From contig JAITLE010000203.1 in NCBI GenBank assembly GCA_031278075.1, forward strand, positions 1-21,838: 21,838 bases of DNA. Direction: 5' to 3'. This document shows, one piece after another, positions 1 through 7,958 of the stretch. Every line of letters begins with the position of its first letter. The first letter of the stretch is position 1. Position numbers and translations under genes: made by a program. The notes under the pieces are model-generated. The model had not been told where the DNA came from. It saw only the letters and a list, made by a program, of their open reading frames with translations, and searched no databases. This DNA comes from Bifidobacteriaceae bacterium (GTDB lineage: Bacteria > Actinomycetota > Actinomycetes > Actinomycetales > WQXJ01).

Positions 1-166
1 CAGCCCAAGGGGCAGACGCAGCCCCGGCGACAGCGCCAGACGCCACACCACCCGACGCGGCCGGCACAACACCAGGCGCCACCCCACCCGACGCGGCCGG
101 CCCAACCCCAGGCGCCACCCCACCCCAAGGGGCAGACGCAGCCCCGGCGACGGCGCCAGACGCCAC
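1..166 (-). repeat. Tandem coding repeats in the tail of the FolB-FolK protein
   Basis: Bases 1-46 and 121-166 match at 44 of 46 positions, an offset of 120 bases (40 codons). Between them, bases 47-82 and 83-118 match at 33 of 36 positions (12 codons). Both offsets are multiples of three, so the repeats keep the minus-strand reading frame and encode Ala/Gly/Val/Pro-rich units such as GVAPGVVPAASG. The array may continue past the window edge. Confidence 0.85.
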
Positions 167-2713
167 CCCGCCAGACGCTACCCCGCCGGACGCCGCACCG
201 GGCACGATCCCACCCCACGCGGGCGAGACCGCACCGGGTGCGAACCCGGGCGCGGCCGCGGACGGATCGCCGGCGGTCGGGCCGGCGCCGGGGACGATCA
301 TGTCCGCAGCCCCCGGCACGCCACCGGGCGCGACATCGGGCAGGATCACACCCACCGGCGCGGGCGCCGCGGGCGCCCCGGCCGGCGACGCCGGGGACCC
401 TGACACAGCAAGCCCGCCGCCATCGCCACCCTGCGTGTGCGCGAGCACCGGGGGCGCCACCGGGTCCGCCGGGGCCGGCAATGGGTGCGGGGATCTGGCC
501 GGCATCGACGATCCGTCACGCGGGACCATCACCGGCTCGAACGGGTCGGCGCCGCCCTGGCTCAGATCGACCTCGTTGCGGGAGCTGGGGCCCGCGCTGG
601 CGGGCACATGCGCGAGTTCGAGCTGCCCGAACAATGACGGCGCCGGATTCGACGCGGCGTAGCTCTCAAATGCGGCCAGGGACGCGAAAGCCGAACTCAT
701 TCCAGCGCCACCCGCCGCCTCTCCACTCCGGCCGGCCCCAGCCGCAGACTCGACGACAACGCCGCTGCCCGCCCGGTTCGCTTGCCGCGCCGCGGCGAAG
801 AAGCTCGGCACGCCGGGAATCTTGGTGGTGAACGGGTTGGCCGGCCGCGGTGCGGGCAACGGCGCCGGCAGGCTGTCCTCGTCCGGCAAACCACTCTCGT
901 CCGGCAAACGGCCATCGTCCGGCGAGCCGCTGACCGGCCGCGAACGGTCCCAGCGCCTTTGCTCATCGTTCGAGCCCGCGGAAGGCGGTGGCGTGACCCC
1001 AGGCGCGAACCTCTCAGGTCCGCCCCACAGGGGCTGAGCCACCGGGCTGAGCGCGCCCGACCACCGCGATCCGCCGTCCGTCGCCGAATCCACTCCTCCA
1101 ACACCGGCGGCCCGTCCCGGATCGTCAGCCGACACTGGCATGTATTGACCCGTCGCGGCGGCGCGCCCGAACGCGCCCGCGGTCGGCGACAAAGGTTCTG
1201 ACCGGGGAGCGCCGTCCACCTGGTCGCGCTCGGACCCGGGCTGGTAGGGACCGCTCGGCTGTTCCCCCGGGCTGGCCGCTTCCGCGAGCGGCACAGCGGC
1301 GCCGAAAGGCGCAGGCGCCGCCGGCGCCGGCGTGACGCGCCGGCGGGAATCCGCCCCGGCCGCTTCGGCGGCCCCAGACTCGGTGACCCCAGACCCGGAC
1401 ACGCCAGACCCGGACACGCCAGACCTGCCACCCGCGGCGGCGCGGCCCTGAGTCCCGGCGGCGCCATCCGCCACCCGCCGGCCAGAACGCGGCGCGTCAC
1501 CTTCCGCGCCGTCCCCCACATGGGCGTCCCCGCCGCGCGGACGCGTCGGCCGGTCCCAATCAGGCGCCAGCCAACGGATGCAGCCCTTGTCCGGCGCCGC
1601 CTCGGCCAGCGCCGCGACAGGACCGCCGCCCAGACCCGGCAAGAACGCGTTCGGGGCCATCAAAGACCACGGCACCAGCACAAACGCACGCTCGTGGGCG
1701 CGTGGATGGGGGATGGTCAGCTCGTCTTCTTCCACCAGCAGTGTGTCGTAGGCGATCAGGTCGAGGTCCAAGGTGCGCGGCGCCCAACGCCCCGTGCGCT
1801 CGCGCCCATGCTTCTCCTCGATGCCCTGCAGCGTGTGCAACAGTGTGCGCGGCGACAGAGTTGTCCTGATGTGGGCCACCGCGTTGAAGAAGTCCGGCTG
1901 GTCCGGCCGCCCGACGGGCGCGGTCCGCGACAAGGGCGAGACCTGAACCACCTCTATACCGGGCTCCTCCCGCATGTCCTCGAGCGCCGCGCGCAGCGTG
2001 TTGAGGGCCTCGCCCAGGTTCGCGCCAAGGCTGATGATCGCGTCGACCGGCTCGTCCGGCGCCCAATCCGCTGTCTGGTCCGCGGCGGCCTGAGCCTGGC
2101 GGCGGCGGCGAGCGGCGGCGCGGGTGCCCTCGCGGGCCGTGTAGTCGGCATCGTGCAACTCCAAAGCGCGGGATTTCGGGGCGACCGACGGGGCGGCAGC
2201 AGGCGCGGCAGCAGGCGCGACCGGCGCCGCGTCCAGGTCGCCCTCGAGTTCGGCCCGGCGCTGCGCCTCTCTGACGGCCTCGAACATGGCGGAGTCCGGC
2301 TCGACGAACGTGGTCGCCGACTCCCGCGCGAGCCGCCGCACCCGCACCGCGACGTCCTTGAATTCGACGCCCAACGGAGCTTCCGGTTTGTGGACCGCGA
2401 CCTCCACCGACCGGGCCCGCCCCAGCGCGAGCACCGCGTCCGCGATCCGCGCCGCGAGCGTCTCCAACAGCGCGACGGGCTCACCCTCGACGAGTTCCAC
2501 GATGGTCCGGGCGACCTGACGGTAATCGACTGTGTGATTCAACGAGTCGGTTTCGGCGGCCTCCCGCGTGTCGAGATGCAAAGCCAGGTCGACCACAAAA
2601 GGCTGGCTGTTCTCGCGTTCCGTGGGCAAGTGGCCGTGGCGGCCGCGCGCGGTTATGCCGACTAGCTCTATGACGTCCAGCGAACCGCCGATCGATCCAA
2701 GCTCCCAGTCCAT
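1..2713 (-). CDS. folBK: FolB-FolK fusion (dihydroneopterin aldolase / HPPK) with very long low-complexity tail, 3' end outside window
   Basis: The frame opens at an ATG whose first base is the last base of the folP stop (TGATG) and stays open to the window edge, about 904 codons. Residues 11-128 are dihydroneopterin aldolase (FolB), which splits dihydroneopterin into 6-hydroxymethyl-dihydropterin and glycolaldehyde: HGHLPTERE near 26-34, VDY at 62-64, ETLA at 84-87 and the catalytic-lysine motif HKPEAPL at 108-114. Residues 129-222 are a charged/Ala-rich linker with a run of arginines at 202-205. Residues 223-385 are HPPK (FolK), which pyrophosphorylates that product for FolP: ISLGANLGE, RWAPRTLDLDLI with the two Mg-binding Asp (316, 318), and IPHPRAHERAFVL. 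From residue about 387 on the sequence is Ala/Gly/Pro/Ser-rich without any domain or membrane segment I recognise. FolB-FolK fusions are known; the tail is unusual. The enzyme call is secure. The tail is real unless a frameshift lies near 1555. Confidence 0.9.
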   Translation of the reverse strand, partial: MDWELGSIGGSLDVIELVGITARGRHGHLPTERENSQPFVVDLALHLDTREAAETDSLNHTVDYRQVARTIVELVEGEPVALLETLAARIADAVLALGRARSVEVAVHKPEAPLGVEFKDVAVRVRRLARESATTFVEPDSAMFEAVREAQRRAELEGDLDAAPVAPAAAPAAAPSVAPKSRALELHDADYTAREGTRAAARRRRQAQAAADQTADWAPDEPVDAIISLGANLGEALNTLRAALEDMREEPGIEVVQVSPLSRTAPVGRPDQPDFFNAVAHIRTTLSPRTLLHTLQGIEEKHGRERTGRWAPRTLDLDLIAYDTLLVEEDELTIPHPRAHERAFVLVPWSLMAPNAFLPGLGGGPVAALAEAAPDKGCIRWLAPDWDRPTRPRGGDAHVGDGAEGDAPRSGRRVADGAAGTQGRAAAGGRSGVSGSGVSGSGVTESGAAEAAGADSRRRVTPAPAAPAPFGAAVPLAEAASPGEQPSGPYQPGSERDQVDGAPRSEPLSPTAGAFGRAAATGQYMPVSADDPGRAAGVGGVDSATDGGSRWSGALSPVAQPLWGGPERFAPGVTPPPSAGSNDEQRRWDRSRPVSGSPDDGRLPDESGLPDEDSLPAPLPAPRPANPFTTKIPGVPSFFAAARQANRAGSGVVVESAAGAGRSGEAAGGAGMSSAFASLAAFESYAASNPAPSLFGQLELAHVPASAGPSSRNEVDLSQGGADPFEPVMVPRDGSSMPARSPHPLPAPADPVAPPVLAHTQGGDGGGLAVSGSPASPAGAPAAPAPVGVILPDVAPGGVPGAADMIVPGAGPTAGDPSAAAPGFAPGAVSPAWGGIVPGAASGGVASGGVASGAVAGAASAPWGGVAPGVGPAASGGVAPGVVPAASGGVASGAVAGAASAPWA

Positions 2714-3654
2714 CAGGCAATCATCCCCCGCATCACACCTTGATTGGAAGTATTTGAACGGAGGGGCGCGAAAGGACCATCGCCCGGGGCCAGCCGCGCG
2801 TCGCGGATCGCTTGGGCGACACGCACCGCGGCAACGTTGGCCGCGACGGCGTGAACCCGCACACACCAGGCTCCCATGAGGGACGATGCCGTCGTCACGG
2901 CCGCCGTCGCCGCGTCCCGTCCGCTCTGGCCGGCTTCCGTCAGGCCTGGCGCGTCCGCCAGCGCGTTTTGCAGGAATCGCTTGCGCGAAGCCCCGACCAG
3001 CAGCGGAAATCCGATCGCAGCGAGTTGGTCCAGGCCCGCCAACAATGGCCAGTTGTTGTAACCGCTCTTCGAGAAGCCAAACCCTGGGTCCAATACGATC
3101 GCGGCGGGTTTTACCCCAGCTTTGACCGCAGCGCTCGCGGACTCCTCGAGTTCTTGGGCGACTTCCGCGACGACGTCGGCGTAGCGGTCGGCCTGGTCCA
3201 TCCGGTCGGGGGGCGCGCGCCAATGCGTCAGCACCGCGACCACTCCTGTCTTAGCCATGACGCCGGCCATCGCCGGGTCCGCCTGGGCGCCTGAGACGTC
3301 GTTGATGATGACCGCGCCCGCCTCGACCGCGGCCGCGGCGACGCTGGCCCGCATGGTGTCGACCGAGACCGGGACGCCTTGCGCGGCCAGGGCCTCGATC
3401 ACCGGGATGACCCGGCGGAGTTCCTCGTCGGCGGGTGTGCGGGCCGCGCCCGGGCGGGTCGATTCGCCGCCCACGTCGATCAGGTCGGCGCCTTCTTCGA
3501 GCATCCGGGCGCAATGCGCCAGGGCCTCAGCTGGTGTGGCGTGAGCCCCGCCATCCGAGAAAGAGTCCGGTGTGACGTTGCAGATCCCCATCACCGCGGT
3601 GCGCCGCAGCTGGGCGAGGGCCGGGGGGAGGGGGCTGGGGTGGAGCACAGTCAT
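2713..3654 (-). CDS. folP: Dihydropteroate synthase
   Basis: 313 residues. It condenses 6-hydroxymethyl-dihydropterin pyrophosphate with p-aminobenzoate to dihydropteroate, and is the sulfonamide target. Visible motifs are the two DHPS signatures, NVTPDSFSDGG at residues 26-36 and DVGGESTRPGA at 60-70, then VSVDTMRA, IINDVSG, LDPGFGFSK and GASRKRF near the C-terminus, which binds substrate and phosphate. I chose the ATG at 3654 because it overlaps the folE stop by four bases (ATGA) and starts just before the barrel; the frame is open further upstream but only as a shadow of folE. Its own stop shares one base with the folB-folK start. Product, length and position between folE and folBK all agree with a folate operon. 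It ends in a short extension rich in Asn, Ser and Arg. Confidence 0.96.
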   Translation of the reverse strand: MTVLHPSPLPPALAQLRRTAVMGICNVTPDSFSDGGAHATPAEALAHCARMLEEGADLIDVGGESTRPGAARTPADEELRRVIPVIEALAAQGVPVSVDTMRASVAAAAVEAGAVIINDVSGAQADPAMAGVMAKTGVVAVLTHWRAPPDRMDQADRYADVVAEVAQELEESASAAVKAGVKPAAIVLDPGFGFSKSGYNNWPLLAGLDQLAAIGFPLLVGASRKRFLQNALADAPGLTEAGQSGRDAATAAVTTASSLMGAWCVRVHAVAANVAAVRVAQAIRDARLAPGDGPFAPLRSNTSNQGVMRGMIA

Positions 3655-4226
3655 CCCATCAGGGCCATGGCCTCGGCGCGGGTCGCCGCGCTGCGCAGCG
3701 CGCCGCGCACCGCCGAGGTGACCGTCTTCGACCCGGCCGCCTTGATGCCACGCATCGACATGCACATGTGCTCCGCTTCGATCACGACGATCGCGCCACG
3801 CGCCCCGAGGCAGGCCATCAGCGAGTCGGCGATGTCGCTGGTCAAACGTTCTTGAACCTGGGGCCGGCGGGCGTAGCCCGCCACCAGCCGGGCCAACTTC
3901 GACAGGCCCGTGATCCGGCCCTCGGCGGATGGGATATAACCCAGGTGCGCCATGCCGTGGAACGGCAACAGGTGGTGCTCGCAGATCGAATAGAACGCGA
4001 TGTCTTTGACGAGAACCAACTCCTGGTGGCCCAGCTCGAACTGCGCCTCGAGCGGCGCCCGGGGGTCGGCGCGCAAGCCGGCGAAGATCTCGGCCGCCGC
4101 GCGCGCCACCCGGTCCGGGGTCTCGGCGAGGCCGGGCCGATCGGGATCCTCCCCGATCCCGAGCAGGAACTCACGCACCGCGGCGGCGACGCGGGCGGCG
4201 TCGAAGGTGTCGGGCGGCTGGCTCAC
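3651..4226 (-). CDS. folE: GTP cyclohydrolase I, type IA
   Basis: 191 residues. It converts GTP to 7,8-dihydroneopterin triphosphate, the first step of folate synthesis. The zinc site is visible: Cys82 and His85 in ICEHHLLPF and Cys155 in EHMCMSMRG. The conserved GRITGLSKLARL and KTVTSAVRG segments are also present, as is the N-terminal helix with DPDRPGLAETPDRVARA. The zinc-type signature separates it from zinc-independent FolE2. I chose the GTG at 4226, which overlaps the ftsH stop by four bases (GTGA). A longer frame starting near 4430 would add an Arg-rich stretch that is only the shadow of the ftsH repeat tail. There is no clear Shine-Dalgarno sequence, so expression probably depends on translational coupling to ftsH. 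Confidence 0.96.
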   Translation of the reverse strand: MSQPPDTFDAARVAAAVREFLLGIGEDPDRPGLAETPDRVARAAAEIFAGLRADPRAPLEAQFELGHQELVLVKDIAFYSICEHHLLPFHGMAHLGYIPSAEGRITGLSKLARLVAGYARRPQVQERLTSDIADSLMACLGARGAIVVIEAEHMCMSMRGIKAAGSKTVTSAVRGALRSAATRAEAMALMG

Positions 4227-6289
4227 GCGGGCGTCCCGGGCGCGGCCGAAGCATCCGCGGCGGCGGAAGCGTCCCCGGCGGCCGAAGCGTCCCCGGCGGC
4301 CGAAGCGTCCCCGGCGGCGGAAGCGTCCCCGGCGGCGGGCGGCACGGCATCGGGCGGCACGGCAGCGGGCGGCGAAACGACCGCCACAGGCCCCCGGTGC
4401 GAGACCGGGCGCTCCGTCGAGCTGAGCCAAACCGGGCGCGCGGCACGTTTGACGATCGCCTCGAAGATCTTGGCCAACTCCGCCTCACCGAGCGTCTCCC
4501 GCTCAAGCAGCTCCAGCACCAAACGGTCCAACACCTCGCGGTTCTCCCCGAGGATCTCCCACGCCTCAGTGTGCGCGGCCTCGATCAACGCCCTGACCTC
4601 GGCGTCGATCTGAGCGGCGACCGCTTCGGAGTAGTCACGCTGGCGGCCGTAATCCTTCCCGAGGAAGACCTCGCCCTCCGCTTGGCCGTAGCGCACCGAC
4701 CCGAGATCGGCGCTCATGCCGTACTCCATGACCATCTTGCGGGCCGTGGCCGTGGCCTTCTCGATGTCGTTCGAGGCGCCCGTCGTCGGATCATGCAGCA
4801 CCAGCTCCTCCGCGACCCGGCCCCCCATCGCATAAGCGAGCTGGTCCAACAGCTCGTTGCGGGTCAGGGAATGCTTGTCGCGGGTCGGCATGACCATCGT
4901 GTAACCCAACGCGCGGCCACGCGGCAGGATCGTCACCTTGGTGACCGGATCGGTGTCGCGCAGCGCCGCGGCGACCACCGCGTGGCCGCCTTCGTGGTAG
5001 GCGGTGTTCCGTTTCTCCGCCTCGGTCATGATCATCGACGAGCGTTGCGGCCCCGCCACCACACGGTCGATCGCCTCATCCAACGCCAGGGCGGTGATGG
5101 TGTCGCGGTTCTCGCGGGCGGTCAACAAGGCGGACTCGTTCAAGACGTTCGCGAGGTCAGCGCCGGTGAAACCGGGTGTGCGCTTGGCCACCAGGGCGAG
5201 ATCCACATCCGGCGCGATGGGTTTGCCCTCCGCGTGGACCTTCAATATGGCCAACCGGCCCGCCTGGTCGGGGGCGGCCACGGCGATCTGACGGTCGAAC
5301 CGGCCCGGGCGCATCAGAGCGGGGTCCAAGATGTCCGGGCGGTTGGTCGCCGCGATCAAGATCACGTTGGTGCGCGCGTCGAAGCCGTCCATCTCGACGA
5401 GGAGCTGGTTCAGGGTCTGTTCGCGTTCGTCGTGGCCGCCGCCCAGGCCGGCGCCGCGGTGCCGGCCGACAGCGTCGATCTCGTCCACGAACACGATCGC
5501 TGGGGCGTTCGCTTTCGCCTGTTCAAACAGGTCGCGCACCCTGGAGGCGCCCACGCCCACGAACATCTCCACGAAATCCGAACCGGAGATCGAGTAGAAC
5601 GGCACGCCCGCCTCCCCCGCGACGGCCCTGGCCAACAGGGTCTTGCCGGTGCCGGGCGGGCCATAGAGCAGCACCCCGCGCGGGATCTTCGCCCCGACGG
5701 CGTGGAACTTGGCCGGCTCCGCCAAGAACTCCTTGATCTCCTCCAGTTCCTCGACGGCCTCGTCGACCCCTGCGACGTCGGCGAAAGTCACCTTTGGGCT
5801 TTCCTTCGAGACCAGCTTCGCCCGCGATTTGCCGAAGCTCAGGGGGCCGCCCCGCCCACCCCCTTGCATCTGCACCATGACGAACCAGAAAAGACCCACG
5901 ATCAGCGCCAACGGGAGCAGAGTGAGGAGCATCGAGGTCCACCACGACTGCTGCGGCACTTCTGAGTTGAAACCTTTAGCGGGGGCGGCGTCAGCGATCG
6001 CCTTGACCACATCGGGGCCCTGCGGCGTCACATAGTAGAAGCGGACCAGCGTCCCCTTGTCCTTGTATTGCTTGGTCAGCGTGAGGTCTACCCGCTGTTC
6101 GCCTTCCACCACCTTGGCGGCTAGGACCTGCTGGTCCTTCAGCAGCTGCAGGCCCGTCGACGTGTCGATCTTGGACGGACCGCTCTTGAACAACGAGCCC
6201 GCCACCAGCCAGGCCGCCACCAGGAGCAACAGGATCCAGAGCAGCGGGATGCGGAAGAAGGGACGTCTCTTGGGCGTTGGATTTGCCAC
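4223..6289 (-). CDS. ftsH: ATP-dependent zinc metalloprotease FtsH
   Basis: 688 residues. It is a membrane-anchored AAA+ protease that degrades misfolded membrane and short-lived cytosolic proteins. A first membrane segment lies at about residues 11-33, an extracytoplasmic domain at 34-117, a second membrane segment at 118-140, and a Gly-rich hinge follows. The AAA domain has Walker A GPPGTGKT at 210-217, Walker B IVFVDEID at 265-272, and the second region of homology ending RPGRFDRQ. The peptidase has HEGGH at 432-436, with Asp508 in ASNDIEKAT the probable third zinc ligand. The start is GTG, 15 bases after the hpt stop, with only a weak AGAAAG upstream. The C-terminus (about 635-688) is a low-complexity tail with a GDASAA repeat. 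Placement before the folate genes is common in actinobacteria. Confidence 0.97.
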   Translation of the reverse strand: MANPTPKRRPFFRIPLLWILLLLVAAWLVAGSLFKSGPSKIDTSTGLQLLKDQQVLAAKVVEGEQRVDLTLTKQYKDKGTLVRFYYVTPQGPDVVKAIADAAPAKGFNSEVPQQSWWTSMLLTLLPLALIVGLFWFVMVQMQGGGRGGPLSFGKSRAKLVSKESPKVTFADVAGVDEAVEELEEIKEFLAEPAKFHAVGAKIPRGVLLYGPPGTGKTLLARAVAGEAGVPFYSISGSDFVEMFVGVGASRVRDLFEQAKANAPAIVFVDEIDAVGRHRGAGLGGGHDEREQTLNQLLVEMDGFDARTNVILIAATNRPDILDPALMRPGRFDRQIAVAAPDQAGRLAILKVHAEGKPIAPDVDLALVAKRTPGFTGADLANVLNESALLTARENRDTITALALDEAIDRVVAGPQRSSMIMTEAEKRNTAYHEGGHAVVAAALRDTDPVTKVTILPRGRALGYTMVMPTRDKHSLTRNELLDQLAYAMGGRVAEELVLHDPTTGASNDIEKATATARKMVMEYGMSADLGSVRYGQAEGEVFLGKDYGRQRDYSEAVAAQIDAEVRALIEAAHTEAWEILGENREVLDRLVLELLERETLGEAELAKIFEAIVKRAARPVWLSSTERPVSHRGPVAVVSPPAAVPPDAVPPAAGDASAAGDASAAGDASAAGDASAAADASAAPGTPA
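4251..4340 (-). repeat. 18-base tandem repeat encoding the GDASAA tail of FtsH
   Basis: Five consecutive 18-base units lie at 4251, 4269, 4287, 4305 and 4323. The units at 4269 and 4287 are identical and the others differ at one to a few bases. Each unit is exactly six codons, giving GDASAA copies (last ADASAA) in FtsH residues about 652-681. The period keeps the frame, so copy-number change would alter tail length without breaking the gene or the overlapping folE start. Confidence 0.9.
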
Positions 6290-6304
6290 GTGTCAGCTTT
6301 CTGT

Positions 6305-6856
6305 CTATTCGTACGCTCGCGACGCAAGCTTCGCCACAAACGGCAAGTTGCGGTACAGCTCGTCGAAGTCGAGGCCGTAGCCGACCACGAAATCGTTGGG
6401 GATGTCGAACCCGACGTACCGCACGTCCACGTCCACTTTCGCGGCGGCCGGCTTGCGCAGCATGGCGGCGATCTCCACGCTGGCGGCGCCCCGCGACCTG
6501 AGGTTGGCGAGCAGCCACGACAAGGTCAGACCCGAGTCCACGATATCTTCCACCACCAACACGTGCCGCCCGTGGATGTCGGCGTCCAAGTCCTTCAAGA
6601 TCCGCACCACGCCGGAGGACTTGGTGCCCGAGCCGTAGGAGGAGACCGCCATCCAGTCCATCGTGACTTTGGTGTGGAGTTTGCGCGTCAGGTCCGCCAT
6701 CACCATGACGGCGCCCTTCAGCACCCCCACCAGCAGCAGGTCCCGGTCAGCGTAGTCGGCGTCGATCTCGGCCGCCATCTCGCCCAGGCGCCGGTCCAGA
6801 TCTTCCGCTTCTAGCAGCACTTCCTCCAGGTCTCGACCGACATCAGCTGCGTCCAC
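6305..6856 (-). CDS. hpt: Hypoxanthine phosphoribosyltransferase
   Basis: 183 residues. It transfers ribose 5-phosphate from PRPP to hypoxanthine (and usually guanine) for purine salvage in the cytosol. The PRPP-binding loop VVEDIVDSGLT spans about residues 101-111, the VLKGA dipeptide loop lies near 46-50, and the flexible-loop region SSYGSGTKSSG is at 72-82. The late YVGFDIPNDFVVGYGLD motif is typical of bacterial HPRT. I chose the GTG at 6856: it has AAGGAG seven bases upstream and matches the family N-terminus, whereas a longer frame reads through tilS. The start lies 14 bases inside the 3' end of tilS, an arrangement that keeps tilS and hpt coupled. The tilS-hpt-ftsH order is conserved in many bacteria. 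Confidence 0.95.
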   Translation of the reverse strand: MDAADVGRDLEEVLLEAEDLDRRLGEMAAEIDADYADRDLLLVGVLKGAVMVMADLTRKLHTKVTMDWMAVSSYGSGTKSSGVVRILKDLDADIHGRHVLVVEDIVDSGLTLSWLLANLRSRGAASVEIAAMLRKPAAAKVDVDVRYVGFDIPNDFVVGYGLDFDELYRNLPFVAKLASRAYE

Positions 6857-7919
6857 GAGCTTCTCCTTGCCTTTCGGGGGCGATTGGGCCGGCACTTGCG
6901 CGGAACACCAGCTTGCCACACGTCCGCGTGGCCCAGATCCCACCCGGCAGGCAGGCCGCCCCTTGCCCGTGCCAGCGGGTGACCAGCGCTGTCAGCGCCG
7001 CGATGTGCGATTGGGCGAGCGCTCCCGGCGCCGCTCCAGCCTGGAGGGCCGCCAGCCGCAACGCCCGCCCGCTTATGGCGGGGTGCGCCCGCGCCAGGCA
7101 TGCCACGTCGAGTTCCAGCGTCACGCAGCCGTCGCCCGATGCCGACCCGCCGGCCGCGCTCACGGCATCGGCCAACAACGCCACGGCCTGAGCGTCCAGG
7201 TGATCGCGGTCGGCGCTGAGCCGTTCGGCGGTCCGGGCCAGCGCCCCGGGCACGCCTGGGCCGAGGGTGTCGATCAGCGCGGGCATGACCCGCGCGCGCA
7301 CCTCGGCGCGGAGGGAGGGATGGGGGCCGCCGGGCTCGTTGGTCGGGTCGCGCCACGGCTCCAGGCCCTGAGCCGCGACCGCGGCCTCGGTCTCCTGCCT
7401 GGTCACACCCAGGAAAGGCCGGACCAGCCGACCGCGGCGCGGCGGCATCCCGGCGAGCGCCGTGGCGCCGGCGCCACGCGCCAGCGCGAGGAGAACCGTC
7501 TCCGCTTGGTCGTCTAGGGTGTGGGCCAGGAGGACCACCACGGCCCCAGCCCGTCCGGCCGCTCGGTCTAACGCGGCGTGACGCGCGGCGCGGGCCGCGG
7601 CCTCGACGCCCGTGCCGCTGTGCAGGGGCACCTGGACGGTCTCCACGGTCACTGGCGCCAGGCCGAGCGCGGCGCATTGCGCGGCGGCCTGCCGCGCCAC
7701 CCTGTCCGATCCCTCAAGCAAGCCGTGGTCCACCACCACGGCCCCGGCTCGCACCCCGGCCCGGGGAGCTTCGAAGGCGGTGGCCGCCGCCAGGGCCAGC
7801 GAGTCGACTCCGCCCGAGCAGGCCACAAGCGCCAAGGGCGCGCCGCCACCGGCGGCTAGGGCCCGCAGGTGCGGGCGGACCGCCAGCCGGGTCGCCGCCA
7901 CCGCGGGGTTCAACGCCAC
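6843..7919 (-). CDS. tilS: tRNA(Ile)-lysidine synthetase
   Basis: 358 residues. It attaches lysine to C34 of the CAU-anticodon tRNA-Ile, changing both decoding and charging from Met to Ile; it is an essential cytosolic enzyme. The N-type PP-loop SGGVDS is at residues 35-40. It is followed by VVVDHGL, the conserved LAHTLDDQAETVLL segment, the RPFLGVTRQE loop and DPTNE. The C-terminal part, from about 200, is Ala-rich and less conserved, as usual in actinobacteria. The start is a GTG at 7919, 39 bases after the metalloprotease stop, with no convincing Shine-Dalgarno sequence, so a nearby alternative start cannot be excluded. The 3' end overlaps hpt by 14 bases. Confidence 0.94.
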   Translation of the reverse strand: MALNPAVAATRLAVRPHLRALAAGGGAPLALVACSGGVDSLALAAATAFEAPRAGVRAGAVVVDHGLLEGSDRVARQAAAQCAALGLAPVTVETVQVPLHSGTGVEAAARAARHAALDRAAGRAGAVVVLLAHTLDDQAETVLLALARGAGATALAGMPPRRGRLVRPFLGVTRQETEAAVAAQGLEPWRDPTNEPGGPHPSLRAEVRARVMPALIDTLGPGVPGALARTAERLSADRDHLDAQAVALLADAVSAAGGSASGDGCVTLELDVACLARAHPAISGRALRLAALQAGAAPGALAQSHIAALTALVTRWHGQGAACLPGGIWATRTCGKLVFRASAGPIAPERQGEARGRS

Positions 7920-7958
7920 TGCCGCCGGCCCGAGACTGCGGGATGGGTGAGCAGATGG

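Noticed and set aside
1..180. CRISPR or non-coding repeat array
   Set aside because: Repeats are directly adjacent, keep a reading frame and have no unique spacers of constant length, so they are coding tandem repeats.
697..1521. Minus-strand open frame of 274 codons after folK
   Set aside because: It is Arg/Pro-rich and out of frame. The folB-folK frame itself stays open across the whole stretch and has more protein-like composition.
1520..2665. Open frame of 381 codons on the plus strand
   Set aside because: It is antisense to folB-folK, whose frame contains both enzyme signatures. The plus-strand product has no recognisable motif.
4251..4340. Promoter or origin-like iteron array
   Set aside because: The 18-base GC-only units are six codons each within ftsH and lack the AT-rich neighbourhood of iterons.
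4397..5965. Long open frame (522 codons) on the plus strand
   Set aside because: It lies exactly antisense to ftsH, which has all its catalytic motifs. Its product is Arg/His/Asp-rich without family features, as expected for a shadow frame in GC-rich DNA.
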